The notes below the pieces were generated by a model. That model had not been told where the DNA came from. It was given only the letters and a program-made list of their open reading frames with translations, and made no database searches. Positions 41,725-52,184 of a DNA stretch of 64,000 bases are shown here, one piece after another (within the stretch, counting starts at the first letter, position 1; each line of letters starts with the position of its first letter). The position numbers and the translations under genes were made by a program. The stretch is taken from positions 1 to 64,000 of the forward strand of contig LJHW01000014.1 in the NCBI GenBank assembly GCA_001295865.1, in the 5' to 3' direction. The stretch comes from a beta proteobacterium AAP65. GTDB lineage: Bacteria > Pseudomonadota > Gammaproteobacteria > Burkholderiales > Burkholderiaceae_C.

Positions 41725-43176
41725 TCAGGCGCTCTCGATGTGGTCGGCTTCGTAGGTCTTCCACGCATCAAGCCAGGGAATCAACATCGGCCGCGATTGG
41801 AAGCGCGCACGGACAGAGCGGGCAGATACATGCCCAGCCCGCACTAGGGCGGCACCGATAAGCACCGGGTTCCACCTTGTCTCGCAAATGCCCCGGCGGC
41901 CGGGTATGGCGACGCATGTCGCAAGCCACTTCGGCTTGTCACCAAGCGGCTTCTTCCACTTGGCTTCGCTATAGCGCAGGCCATCGAAGCAAAAGGCAAC
42001 GTTACCCGTGGTCAGGGGCAGCGGCGCGGCCGGGTCTGCCTCTACCGGCTCTGCGGCGGTTGCCACTGGCCCGGGCTGGCTTTGCTCGCTAGGCGTGTCA
42101 TCGGGCAGGCGGTACGGCTCACGAAAGCCCGCCGATGCCAGCCACGCATTGAAGTCTTCGGCGTACAGCCATTCAACAAAGAACCCGGACAGGTTACTCC
42201 CGTGGCGCGGTTCCCCGTCTTCGGGGTTCCTCAGAGTAATAGTGCTGTCGGCGGCAGCCTTCGCGGCACGCTTCAGCAGCGCGGCAGGTGCCACCCCGAA
42301 GTTTTCGAGCGCGGCAACAAAGTTGACGGCTTCGGCCAGCGTCCAAAGCCTGCGGCCTGCGATATAGCGCGGCTCGCATTGTTCGTCGCCATGCAATGGC
42401 CCGGACGCATCGAAGGGCCCCGGTGGAAAGCGATAGGGCGCCCCTTCTTCCTCCAGCCATGAATCAATGTCGCGAATCGTCGCTAAAGAGGAGAAGTCAC
42501 GCACCTTTGTGCGGTCTTCGATAGGCAGCAGGCTCCCCGGCTCGCGGGGAAGCGGCCTGCCTCGGACCGTTGCAGTCATCAATCGGTGGATAAAGCTCTG
42601 CACGTCGCTCCCCGGGGCTGCCATCGCCAATAGGTGCGCGGCTTCCACCAGCGTGAAAACGCCCCTCGCCTGCCGCGCAATCTGTTCTTCAACGATGGCT
42701 AGGCATTCAGACACGCGGCACTGCGCTACGCCGCTGGACAGTCCTGGCAAACTGAAAAATTGCACGATGGTGTCCGGCTTCAGCGCGAGCATCGCGGGCT
42801 CGGCCCACATGGGTCGCGCACGCTGCGCAAAGGTGGGTGGGGGGGTGGCTTCCACGCGGATTCCTAACCGGCCGCCCTCCGCGAAGTAGCGCTGCAGGTC
42901 AGATACCCGCACCTTCGCGCGCACGAGCGCATCCCCTTCAGGGAATGTGTGCGGCCCAAGAGTCACGGGGTCCAGCACCTTCAAAAGGCCGGCATCCTTA
43001 GCGCGGGTCAGTTCCTCTTTGATGTTGTCGGCCGCAACCGCCTGGCGAAAGCCGCCGCTGAAGTCGTCTTCAGCAGCCGGGCTGATTGCCGACGCAATAA
43101 GGTCGGGCAACTCACCAAAGGTTAGATACCGCATGCCTGCCGGCAGCTCCAGCCAGTGCGCGAATTCCTCTTCCAT
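41725..43176 (-). CDS. Unknown protein with three diverged internal repeats
   Basis: The protein has 483 residues from the ATG at 43176. Three units share one pattern: RYLTFGELPDLIASA...DLQRYF (16-108), GVFTLVEAAHLLAMA...DIDSWLEEEGAPYRFP (172-251) and RLWTLAEAVNFVAAL...DFNAWLASAGFREPYRLP (276-358). Each begins with a Thr-x-x-Glu helix and ends in an acidic x-WL helix, as in winged-helix or SAM-like units. The C-terminal region (VRAGHVSARSVRARF) is basic. It lies between the integrase and the replication operon. No known family is recognised. Confidence 0.6.
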   Translation of the reverse strand: MEEEFAHWLELPAGMRYLTFGELPDLIASAISPAAEDDFSGGFRQAVAADNIKEELTRAKDAGLLKVLDPVTLGPHTFPEGDALVRAKVRVSDLQRYFAEGGRLGIRVEATPPPTFAQRARPMWAEPAMLALKPDTIVQFFSLPGLSSGVAQCRVSECLAIVEEQIARQARGVFTLVEAAHLLAMAAPGSDVQSFIHRLMTATVRGRPLPREPGSLLPIEDRTKVRDFSSLATIRDIDSWLEEEGAPYRFPPGPFDASGPLHGDEQCEPRYIAGRRLWTLAEAVNFVAALENFGVAPAALLKRAAKAAADSTITLRNPEDGEPRHGSNLSGFFVEWLYAEDFNAWLASAGFREPYRLPDDTPSEQSQPGPVATAAEPVEADPAAPLPLTTGNVAFCFDGLRYSEAKWKKPLGDKPKWLATCVAIPGRRGICETRWNPVLIGAALVRAGHVSARSVRARFQSRPMLIPWLDAWKTYEADHIESA

Positions 43177-43287
43177 GCACCCCCCCCGATGCGCCCCCGA
43201 TGCAAGGTGCCCCAGCAAGCCAGTGGGGGGCTGGCGTTTCGACCCGTTTTCGACGCGGGCCTAGCTGGGGCGAAGCAGTCTATTCGG

Positions 43288-44712
43288 TCAAGCGGCAGCA
43301 ACCAGCCGCAGGCCCTTCGCCTTCGCGGCCTGGGCGTCGAATTGAATCCCGGCTTTCGCCAGAATGAAGGCTTCCACCTTGGCGAGATACTCACCCAGCA
43401 CGCCAATGGGGCGCGGCTTGTAGCGTTCGGCGATGGCGCTTGGTTTGTGGCCCATGACTTGAGCGATAGCGCCAGCAGGGGCACCGGCGGCCTCGCCCAT
43501 CAGGGCAAACGTGCGGCGCAGACCATGAATGGAAACGTGCGGCAGCGCGGCATCGGTCAACACGTCGGCGTGATAGGCCCGGGGCTCTGAAATTCGGCCA
43601 GATGCGCTGCGGGTGCGGCCCTTGTTCTCGCCCTTCTTCGTCACTTCCGAGGCAAAGACGAACGGGTTCTTGGTGCCGTCGGCCAGCACGCCACGGGGCA
43701 GGGCATCCAGCAGCCACGCCAGATAGGGCGTCAGCGGCACCACGCGGGTAGCGTCCACCTTGTCGGCAATGGTCATCCGCTGATTCTGAAAATCAACATC
43801 AGCCCAGCGAAGGGCGGCCATTTCTTCGCGGCGCGCCCCTGTCAGCACAAGTGCTTGAAGGTAGGCGGCGGCGTGCCGATTACGCAGCTTATCGGTGCCA
43901 GCAAACCATGCGGCCAGTTGTTCGGCTTCCAGGGCGTCGGTGCGCTGCTTCGATGCGGGCAGCACGTCGCCCAGGTCACTGGCCCGGGCGGCTTCCTTGT
44001 TCACCAGGGCGCGGTATTCCTTCCGTGTGGCGCACCACGACAGGAAGCCCGAAAACATCGCCACGGCGCGGGCGGCTTGCACCGGGGCACGCTTCGCTTC
44101 GCTGCTGTACCAGTCCCGGATGGTGTCTTGGTCAATGCTCGTCAACGGCAGCGGCATCAAGGCGGCCAAATGCCCCGGCTTGGTCACGCCCTTGCCGCGC
44201 TTCAGGGGCTCGCCACCGGGAGCAGCGGCCTTCATCAGGTCGGCGCGATACCGGGGCTTCCAGGCGGCTTTGCGCTTCGGCTTGCCTTCTGCCATGTAGC
44301 GCGGCCAAACGTCGGCCACGGTCAGCGCATGGGTCTTGGCTTCCTGCGCTTCAGCTTCGGCCTGGGCCTTGCGGGCGGCAGCGTCGGCCAGTTTCTGGCG
44401 TTCTACCTCGCGGGGGTCGGTGCCGCTGTCCAGCATCACACCCAGGCGGCGCGCTTCGGCTTGCGCCCCGGGAATCGTCCACACGGCAACGTCGCCGATG
44501 GTTTTTCGGATGGTCTTCCGGTTTAGCTTGCGTTCGAAGACGAAGGATTTAGCCCCCAGCGCGGTCACGCGCACCCGCAGGCCCGGGGCCTTGCTGTCGC
44601 GCAGGAAGGCCTGAGTTTTGCCTTCTGGGCAGGTCAGGGCCTCGATACGGCCCACCGTCAGTTCCTGCGCCTGGGTCAGGTCAATCGCCTCGGTCTTGCT
44701 TCGTCTAGCCAT
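43288..44712 (-). CDS. int: Tyrosine integrase of the tRNA-Thr element
   Basis: The protein has 474 residues from the ATG at 44712; an upstream in-frame ATG at 44739 would overlap the arm-site repeats. The N-terminal domain (LRDSKAPGLRVRVTALGAKSFVFE) is the DUF4102-like arm-binding domain. The catalytic domain shows TGARREEMAALRW, SIHGLRRTFA (His-x-x-Arg), VMGHKP and the nucleophile in AERYKPR. All active-site residues are present. Its gene lies 160 bp from attR, the typical position for a tRNA-targeting integrase. Confidence 0.95.
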   Translation of the reverse strand: MARRSKTEAIDLTQAQELTVGRIEALTCPEGKTQAFLRDSKAPGLRVRVTALGAKSFVFERKLNRKTIRKTIGDVAVWTIPGAQAEARRLGVMLDSGTDPREVERQKLADAAARKAQAEAEAQEAKTHALTVADVWPRYMAEGKPKRKAAWKPRYRADLMKAAAPGGEPLKRGKGVTKPGHLAALMPLPLTSIDQDTIRDWYSSEAKRAPVQAARAVAMFSGFLSWCATRKEYRALVNKEAARASDLGDVLPASKQRTDALEAEQLAAWFAGTDKLRNRHAAAYLQALVLTGARREEMAALRWADVDFQNQRMTIADKVDATRVVPLTPYLAWLLDALPRGVLADGTKNPFVFASEVTKKGENKGRTRSASGRISEPRAYHADVLTDAALPHVSIHGLRRTFALMGEAAGAPAGAIAQVMGHKPSAIAERYKPRPIGVLGEYLAKVEAFILAKAGIQFDAQAAKAKGLRLVAAA

Positions 44713-44727
44713 TTTTTGCCCTTTCCG

Positions 44728-44747
44728 TGTAGCCGCCATGTAGCCAG
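44728..44747 (+). promoter_or_regulatory. Probable integrase arm-type sites, right end
   Basis: TGTAGCCGC (44728-44736) and TGTAGCCAG (44739-44747) repeat the motif and the 11-bp spacing seen at 33664-33684. They sit just before the integrase start codon, where binding could also repress integrase expression. Confidence 0.65.
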
Positions 44748-44872
44748 ATTCTCAGAATTCTGATGAATCTGAATCAACGCCCAAGGGCAGAAAGCTCCGC
44801 AAGCTGTTGATTCGTAAGCCTATGAGGGGGCAGTCTATCAACGCGAATGAACGGCGGCAAACACAAAGTGGC

Positions 44873-44922
44873 GCGCATTCGTAATGCGAAGGTCACCAGT
44901 TCGATTCCGGTCCCGGGCACCA
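44873..44922 (+). repeat. attR: duplicate of the tRNA-Thr 3' end
   Basis: These 50 bp are identical to 33521-33570 (anticodon stem to CCA). There is no 5' half, so this is not a tRNA gene but the right boundary of the element. Confidence 0.96.
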
Positions 44923-44934
44923 CAACGCGATGAA

Positions 44935-44967
44935 GCGGGGGCGACACCAGTCGCCCCCGCTTTTTTT
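44935..44967 (+). terminator. Original terminator of tRNA-Thr, displaced by the element
   Basis: A perfect 11-bp stem (GCGGGGGCGAC / GTCGCCCCCGC) with an ACCA loop and seven T lies 12 bp after attR. Before integration it would have followed the tRNA directly. Confidence 0.88.
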
Positions 44968-45323
44968 CGTGCCGCTTGTTCTTCATGGCGGCGTTCTTCA
45001 CCGGGGCGCTAACTTCTGCGCACCGGGCTTGCGATGCGCGCCCCCGCAGGTGGTGGGTTGGGTGTCGTGCGCGACCAACAACTCGGCGTTCTTCGTGTGA
45101 GCGCTAGGTGGGCGATGTGCCGCGCCGAGGTAAAAAGTGGAAACCGAAGGACCGAGCGTCCCGTCGCGCAGCGTTGGCTGCGTGGGCGGGCGTCCCGTTC
45201 AGTCCCCCGAGTTCGCTGCTGGCGCTGAGGCGCCGGCTCCGGCACTGGGGGTGACAGACGGGTCGATGCGACGTTCGAGTCTTGTTTCCGCCCCCCAGGG
45301 GGGTACTTTCAGGAGCGAAATCC
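44968..45323. other. Non-coding gap before the second TonB-dependent receptor
   Basis: No gene or strong secondary structure is seen in these 356 bp. The sequence is G+C-rich with no obvious -35/-10 pair. The receptor promoter probably lies here, and AGGAGCG at 45311 is its ribosome binding site. Confidence 0.5.
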
Positions 45324-48230
45324 ATGTTCAAGAAGACCCGCGTCTGCACTGGCGTGCTCATCGCACTGGCCGGGGTCACCGCCCTGCCGGTCGCAGCCCA
45401 AACCACTCCCAGTGAGCGGATCGAAGTCACCGGCTCGCGCATCCGTTCGCTCAATGCCGATTCGCCGTCGCCGGTGCAGGTGTTGTCGGCCGAGGACATC
45501 CAGAAGTCCGGTGCTGTGACGCTGCAAGACCTGCTGCTGAAGAACCCCACCATGGGCTCGCCGGCCATCAGCCGCACGAACTCGAACTTCTCCACGTCCA
45601 GCGCCGGTGTTGCGGTGGTGGACCTGCGCAACCTGGGCACTTCGCGCACCCTGGTGCTGGTGAACGGCCGTCGCCACGTGGCCGGCATTCCCGGTGAGAC
45701 CGCGGTCGACCTGAACACCATCCCGACCGACTTCATCGAGCGCGTTGAAATCCTGACCGGTGGCGCCTCGGCCACCTACGGCTCTGACGCCGTGGCCGGT
45801 GTGGTCAACATCATCCTGAAGAAGAACTTCAACGGCCTGGCTGTCGATCTCTCGCAAGGCCAGTCGAGCAAGAGCGACGACAAGCGCACCGAGTTCAGCC
45901 TGACGATGGGCGCCAACGGCGCCGACGGCAAGAGCAACATCATGGCCCACTTCGGCTACACGAAGCAGGGCGCGGTGTTCTCGAACAAGCGCGCGCCGAC
46001 CGACGACATCTCCACCGCCTTCCTCACGGGCGACCCGGCGGACATGTTCAATTTCACGGTGCCTTTCCTGTCGAGCTACGCGCCCCAGGGTCGGTTCTTC
46101 GTCGGCAACACCAGCCGCACCTACGACACCGCTGGCAACGAAGTGGCCTGGTCCACCAACGGCAGCGCCACCGCCCCGGCACGCGGATTCAACCGCCAGG
46201 CTTCCCGCACGATCGCCATCCCGCTGGAGCGCTACGTTTTCTCGACCAAGGGCGAACTCGCGGTTGACGACAACCACAGCGCCTTCATGGAGGCCACCTA
46301 CGCGCAGACGCAGACGCGCACGCGCCTGGAGCCTTTCCCCTTCGACAGCGCGGCCACGCACCCGGCCAGCGGCGGCCAGGTGCCGGCCGAGTTCATGGTC
46401 AACGGCCAGATGCGGGCCAACCCGCTGATCCCGGCCAGCCTGCTGGCCCAGATGACCGACACCGACGGTGACGGCGCTCGCGACTTCTTCTTCTCGCGCC
46501 GCCTCAGCGAAGTGGGCAACCGCAGCAGCGCTGCAGACCGCGACACCTTCCGCGTGGTGGCCGGCGCCAAGGGCACCATCTTCGGCAACTGGGACTACGA
46601 CGCCTACATGGGCTACGGCGCGACCAAGGAGTCGCAAGTCAACGCCGGCCAAGTCAACGTGCTGACCTTCAAGTCGGCGCTGGAGTCCGTGCCCGACCTG
46701 AACGACGTCGACGGCGACGGCGACACGACCGAAGCCGTCTGTCTGGACGCCAGCGCACGCGCCCAGGGTTGCGTGCCGGTCAACGTGTTCGGCTTCAACT
46801 CGATTTCGCCTGCTGCCCTGAATTACATCCAGGCGCCAGGTCTGCTGAGCACCTTCACCTCGCAGCGTCTGGCCGGTGCCACCGTCCGTGGTGACCTGTT
46901 CCAGCTGCCCGCTGGCCCGCTGAGCGTGGCCGCCGGCCTCGAGTGGCGCGAAGAGTACGCCCGCAGCGAATTCGATCCGCTGCAACAGGCCGGCCTGAAC
47001 GCTGGCAACGCGATCCCGCGCACCGAAGGCCAGTTCGACGTGACCGACGGTTTCATCGAAGCCCGCCTGCCGCTGCTGAAGGACGCCCCGTTTGCCAAGT
47101 CGATGGTGCTGAGCGGTGCCGTTCGTTCGGGCAAGTACTCGACCGTGGGCAACACCACCAGCTGGACGGGCGCTTTCGAATGGTCGCCGGTTCGTGACAT
47201 CCGCGTGCGTGCCACCCAGGCCCGTGCGGTTCGTGCGCCGAACATCAACGAGCTGTACTCGCCACCGAGCCAGACCTTCCCGAGCGTCTCCGACCCCTGC
47301 GTAGGCGTGACGGCCACCTCTGTGGGTACCAAGGACAGCCGTTGCCGCGCTGCGCCTGGCGTGGCTGCGAACATTGCCGCCAACGGCGCGTTCACGCTGT
47401 CGCAGGCCGACCTGCAAGGCACCAGCGGTTTCGACCGTGGCAACCCCACCTTGAAGCAGGAGCAGGGCAACTCCACCACCTTCGGTCTGGTGATCACGCC
47501 CGCGAGCATCCCGGTGCTCAAGAACTTCTCGTTCAGCATCGACTACTTCAAGATCAAGGTCGACGATGCGATCGTGAGCACGCCGCGCGACTTCATCCTG
47601 GACCAGTGCTACAGCGGTGACGCCAGCTTCTGCCAGTTCGTGACCCGCCGCGCTGCGCAGCAGGGCCCGAACAGCGCCGGCTCGCTGTCCTTCGTGGACT
47701 CGGCCGTCACCAACAGTGGCGGTCTGTTCACCGAGGGCTTTGACTTCGAAGTGGCCTTCTCCGACAAGATCGGTCCGGGCCGCCTGAACTCGAAGCTGAA
47801 CTACACGCGCGTTTCCAAGGGCTACGTGATCCCGCTGCGCGGGTCGGCGCCTGACGATTTCGCCGGTGAAGTCGGTGCTGCGAAGGACAAGTTCACGCTG
47901 GGCCTCGGCTACAGCATGGGCCCCTGGAGCATTGCCAGCACCACCACCTACATCGGCAAGTCGGCTCTCGACGACCAGCTCCTGGCTTCGTTCGGCGCGC
48001 CCAAGGGTTCGATCACGGTGCCGGCCAAGACCTACGTCGACTTCCAGGTCAACTACACCTACCGCAAGGCGACCTTCTACGTCGGCATGGACAACGCCTT
48101 CGACACCAAGGCGCCGCGCTTCGACACCAACGCCCTGATCACGGGCGGCACCACCGGTGCAGGCACGGCTGCCGACGTGTACGACGCCATCGGCTCGCGT
48201 TACTACGCTGGCGTTCGCCTGCAGTTCTGA
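45324..48230 (+). CDS. TonB-dependent receptor
   Basis: The protein has 968 residues. A signal peptide (about 1-25, ending VAA-QT) leads to a plug domain: RIEVTGSRIRSLNADSPSPV, LVLVNGRRHVAGIPGETAVD and GGASATYGSDAVAGVVNIILK (about 145-165). The beta-barrel ends in GVRLQF. The wording GSRIR...DSPSPVQVL is typical of the broad receptor group used by Gammaproteobacteria and Burkholderiales for peptides, oligosaccharides or unknown ligands. It imports its substrate across the outer membrane with TonB-ExbBD energy. Two exported proteins follow downstream. Substrate is unknown. Confidence 0.94.
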   Translation: MFKKTRVCTGVLIALAGVTALPVAAQTTPSERIEVTGSRIRSLNADSPSPVQVLSAEDIQKSGAVTLQDLLLKNPTMGSPAISRTNSNFSTSSAGVAVVDLRNLGTSRTLVLVNGRRHVAGIPGETAVDLNTIPTDFIERVEILTGGASATYGSDAVAGVVNIILKKNFNGLAVDLSQGQSSKSDDKRTEFSLTMGANGADGKSNIMAHFGYTKQGAVFSNKRAPTDDISTAFLTGDPADMFNFTVPFLSSYAPQGRFFVGNTSRTYDTAGNEVAWSTNGSATAPARGFNRQASRTIAIPLERYVFSTKGELAVDDNHSAFMEATYAQTQTRTRLEPFPFDSAATHPASGGQVPAEFMVNGQMRANPLIPASLLAQMTDTDGDGARDFFFSRRLSEVGNRSSAADRDTFRVVAGAKGTIFGNWDYDAYMGYGATKESQVNAGQVNVLTFKSALESVPDLNDVDGDGDTTEAVCLDASARAQGCVPVNVFGFNSISPAALNYIQAPGLLSTFTSQRLAGATVRGDLFQLPAGPLSVAAGLEWREEYARSEFDPLQQAGLNAGNAIPRTEGQFDVTDGFIEARLPLLKDAPFAKSMVLSGAVRSGKYSTVGNTTSWTGAFEWSPVRDIRVRATQARAVRAPNINELYSPPSQTFPSVSDPCVGVTATSVGTKDSRCRAAPGVAANIAANGAFTLSQADLQGTSGFDRGNPTLKQEQGNSTTFGLVITPASIPVLKNFSFSIDYFKIKVDDAIVSTPRDFILDQCYSGDASFCQFVTRRAAQQGPNSAGSLSFVDSAVTNSGGLFTEGFDFEVAFSDKIGPGRLNSKLNYTRVSKGYVIPLRGSAPDDFAGEVGAAKDKFTLGLGYSMGPWSIASTTTYIGKSALDDQLLASFGAPKGSITVPAKTYVDFQVNYTYRKATFYVGMDNAFDTKAPRFDTNALITGGTTGAGTAADVYDAIGSRYYAGVRLQF

Positions 48231-48315
48231 GTGTTGCGTTCGGCCGGCATCCAAAAGATGCTGGCCTGCGAGAAACCGCCAGCGTCCGGTACCTGTACCG
48301 GCCTGGTGGAACTTT

Positions 48316-48345
48316 CCGCCTCGCTGCCCGCGAGGCGGTTTCATT
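48316..48345 (+). terminator. Terminator after the second TonB-dependent receptor
   Basis: A 9-bp stem (CCGCCTCGC / GCGAGGCGG) with a TGCCC loop is followed by a weak T-rich stretch (TTTCATTT). It may be leaky, allowing some read-through into the two exported proteins. Confidence 0.65.
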
Positions 48346-48397
48346 TCAGCGTCTCGAAACGGCCTTCTGGCGCGTGGCGGGGCGCGTGGAGACAGCC

Positions 48398-49162
48398 ATG
48401 TCTTGCATCCCGCGCAGAACACTCTCTGCCGCCCTTGCTGCACTCATGCTGGCGGGCGTGCCGGCCAGCGCCACCGCCGCCGAGCGGGTGTACGCGGTGG
48501 TGTCGGTGGTCGCCGATCAGCTGACGGTGACGGGTTTCGAGACCACCACGGGCTCGCTCGTGGCGCAGAACCAGACCGAGCGCATCGATCTGCAGACCGA
48601 TGAACTCGAGCGTTCGGTCGTTCGGGCAGCGGTCTCCGCTGTGGCGGCTTCAGGCTTGGGTCGTGCCCTCCCGTTGCTCACCGACGATGGCCGGCTGTAC
48701 GCGCAGCAGGCGCAGTGGATAGACGGGGAACAGGCCCAGGTGCCGGCCTTCCTGCTGCAGACCTTGCGGGCCCAGAAGGCCACCCACCTCTTGCTGGTCA
48801 CCAAGCACCGCGGCGAAGCGCGCATGCGGTCCTTCGATGCCGATCTCGGCACCGGGCGGGTCGAAGGCCTGGGTTTCTACCTCGACCGCGTGACGCCGCT
48901 GCGCCGGCTGGACACCGGCGAACGGGCTGTCGGTTACCTGGCGCCGCATGCCTTTCTGCGCCTGTCGCTCATTGAACTTGCCAGCGGCCGCGTGCTCTCT
49001 GCAAAGACCGTGACGGCCTCACGCGTGGTCAGCGCTGCGGGCAGCGCGGCCGGCGCCAGCCCGTGGGACGTGATGAGCAGCGCCGACAAGTTCAAGATGC
49101 TGGATGAATTGATCACCCGCGCCACCACGCCGGTCTGGCGCGAACTGCTGGGGGCGTCATGA
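48398..49162 (+). CDS. Exported protein of unknown function
   Basis: The protein has 254 residues from the ATG at 48398. The signal peptide (RRTLSAALAALMLAGVPASATA) is clear. The mature part is a mixed alpha/beta domain (VYAVVSVVADQLTV, HLLLVTKHRGEARMR, FLRLSLIELASGRVLS) without Cys. I do not recognise a family. The stop overlaps the start of the next exported gene by 4 bp, so the two probably work together in the periplasm, perhaps with the receptor upstream. Confidence 0.7.
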   Translation: MSCIPRRTLSAALAALMLAGVPASATAAERVYAVVSVVADQLTVTGFETTTGSLVAQNQTERIDLQTDELERSVVRAAVSAVAASGLGRALPLLTDDGRLYAQQAQWIDGEQAQVPAFLLQTLRAQKATHLLLVTKHRGEARMRSFDADLGTGRVEGLGFYLDRVTPLRRLDTGERAVGYLAPHAFLRLSLIELASGRVLSAKTVTASRVVSAAGSAAGASPWDVMSSADKFKMLDELITRATTPVWRELLGAS

Positions 49163-49695
49163 ATCGAACCATTTTCCTGCTGGCTGCCGGTCCGCTGGTG
49201 CTGTCAGCGGTGCCGGCGGCAGCGGCTTCTGTGCCGGAGGCCGTGCTGCAGTGTCGTGAACTTCGCGATGTCGCGGCGCGGCTGGGCTGCTACGACGCGA
49301 TTGCCGTGCCTGCAACTGCAGCAGCCAGCGCCGCCGTCGCCGCAGCCACCACAACGGCCGCAGTGGCGCGTGGTGTTCCGGCCGTGGCTGCCGCAACGCC
49401 GCCCGCCCCGCGTTCGGCGGCACCTGTCGCGGCAGCCTCGGCCTTCGGCCTGCCGGCTGTGCCGGCAGCCGAAGCGCTGTCATTGAACAGTCGCGTACAG
49501 GGCCGCTTCGAAGGCTGGCAGCGCGGTACACGTTTGCGCCTGGCCAACGGGCAGGTGTGGGAGGTGGTGGACGGCACGGTCGCTGTCTACGACCTCGATT
49601 CGCCAGCCGTCACCGTCCGGCGCGGGCTGCTGGGCAGCTATTTCATCGAGATCGAGGGCGTCAGCGCCACGCCCAGGGTGCGGCGCGTGCCCTGA
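49159..49695 (+). CDS. Exported protein with Ala-rich linker, unknown function
   Basis: The protein has 178 residues. A signal peptide (about 1-23) is followed by a short motif VLQCRELRDVAARLGCYDAI, where two Cys flank an RLxCYD-like segment common in periplasmic proteobacterial proteins. An Ala/Pro/Thr linker (about 50-100) comes next, and then a compact beta domain (GRFEGWQRGTRLRLANGQVWEVVDG). The C-terminal domain resembles small beta-barrel or SH3-like folds. It is translationally coupled to the preceding gene. Confidence 0.68.
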   Translation: MNRTIFLLAAGPLVLSAVPAAAASVPEAVLQCRELRDVAARLGCYDAIAVPATAAASAAVAAATTTAAVARGVPAVAAATPPAPRSAAPVAAASAFGLPAVPAAEALSLNSRVQGRFEGWQRGTRLRLANGQVWEVVDGTVAVYDLDSPAVTVRRGLLGSYFIEIEGVSATPRVRRVP

Positions 49696-49752
49696 AGCGA
49701 CGCGTTCCGGCCCTCGCAGCCACTGCGCTGCACGGGCGCTCGGCGTGGGCGC

Positions 49753-50511
49753 TCAGCGCGGGGCCAGGCGTATCGCCCCGTCCAGGCGGATCACTTCGCC
49801 GTTGAGCATGTCGTTCTCGAAGATATGCTTCACCAGCTTGGCGTAGTCCTCGGGGGTGCCCAGGCGGCTGGGAAAGGGCACGCCGGCGGCCAGCGCGTCC
49901 TGCACCTCTTTCGGCATGCCGAACAGCATCGGCGTGCCGAAGATGCCCGGCGCGATGGTCATGTTGCGGATGCCGTTGCGCGCCAGGTCGCGCGCGATGG
50001 GCAGCGTCATGCCGACCACGCCGCCCTTGCTGGCACTGTAGGCGGCCTGGCCCATCTGGCCGTCGTAGGCGGCCACGCTGGCGGTGCTGATGAGCACGCC
50101 GCGTTCGCCGGTGCTCTCGGGCTCGTTTTTCGCCATCGCTTCTGCCGCGAGGCGGATCATGTTGAAGCTGCCCACCAGGTTGACCGTCACGGTCTTCGTG
50201 AAGGTGGCCAGCGGGTGCGCGCCTTCCTTGCCCACGGTCTTCACGGCCGGGGCGATGCCGGCGCAGTTCACCAGGCCCATCAGCTTGCCCAACGCGGTGG
50301 CGGCGGCCACGGCGGCCTGGCCATCGGCTTCCTGGCTGACGTCGCACTTGACGAACACGCCGCCGATGTCCTGCGCCACGGCCTGGCCGCGCTCGACCTG
50401 AAGGTCGGCCACCACGACTTTGCCGCCGGCCGCGGCGAGCATGCGGGCCGTGCCTTCACCCAGGCCCGAGGCGCCGCCGGTAACGATGAATACCTTGCCG
50501 TCGATCTGCAT
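49753..50511 (-). CDS. Short-chain 3-hydroxyacyl-CoA dehydrogenase (HSD10-like)
   Basis: The protein has 252 residues with a classical SDR fold: NAD-binding TGGASGLGEGTA (11-22), NCAGIAPA (about 86-93), catalytic Ser in STASVAA and YSASKGG (about 155-161). The long loop after KTVGKEG and the APGIFGTPML segment are typical of the type 10 group that oxidises 3-hydroxy-2-methylbutyryl-CoA or other 3-hydroxyacyl-CoAs in branched-chain amino acid or fatty-acid degradation. It follows adk in the leftward string with 66 bp between. Confidence 0.85.
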   Translation of the reverse strand: MQIDGKVFIVTGGASGLGEGTARMLAAAGGKVVVADLQVERGQAVAQDIGGVFVKCDVSQEADGQAAVAAATALGKLMGLVNCAGIAPAVKTVGKEGAHPLATFTKTVTVNLVGSFNMIRLAAEAMAKNEPESTGERGVLISTASVAAYDGQMGQAAYSASKGGVVGMTLPIARDLARNGIRNMTIAPGIFGTPMLFGMPKEVQDALAAGVPFPSRLGTPEDYAKLVKHIFENDMLNGEVIRLDGAIRLAPR

Positions 50512-50577
50512 GTCTTGTTCTCTGGTGTTCTGGTCGGAGGCAGGCCCTGACGCTGCCAGGGCCTGCTGTGCCGGTAT

Positions 50578-52180
<1,603 letters not shown>

Positions 52181-52184
<4 letters not shown>

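Larger units (their letters stand above)
33571..44922. mobile_element. 11.35-kb satellite-like integrative element in tRNA-Thr
   Basis: It is bounded by perfect 50-bp direct repeats and has a tyrosine integrase at its right end. Gene order leftward from the integrase: a triple-repeat protein, an iteron-like spacer, an HTH protein, a small basic protein, a primase/helicase, a VRR-NUC nuclease, an unknown, a DUF3427-like HNH nuclease, then small exported proteins at the left end. No capsid, tail, terminase or conjugation genes are present. This composition resembles P4-like or other phage satellites. The mobilising helper and life cycle are unknown. Confidence 0.93.

Noticed and set aside
41505..41771. 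A leftward 88-residue gene across the iteron-like region
   Set aside because: Its Pro/Arg composition comes from the CCGGGG repeats, and it overlaps both flanking genes in another frame.
44873..44922. A second tRNA-Thr
   Set aside because: Only the 3' half is present; the 5' acceptor strand and D arm are missing. It is the attR duplicate.
45309..48443. A 1044-codon open frame antisense to the second TonB-dependent receptor
   Set aside because: It mirrors a clear receptor gene in G+C-rich DNA, has a His/Val/Gln/Arg-rich composition and no domain. Such antisense frames are common shadows in this base composition.
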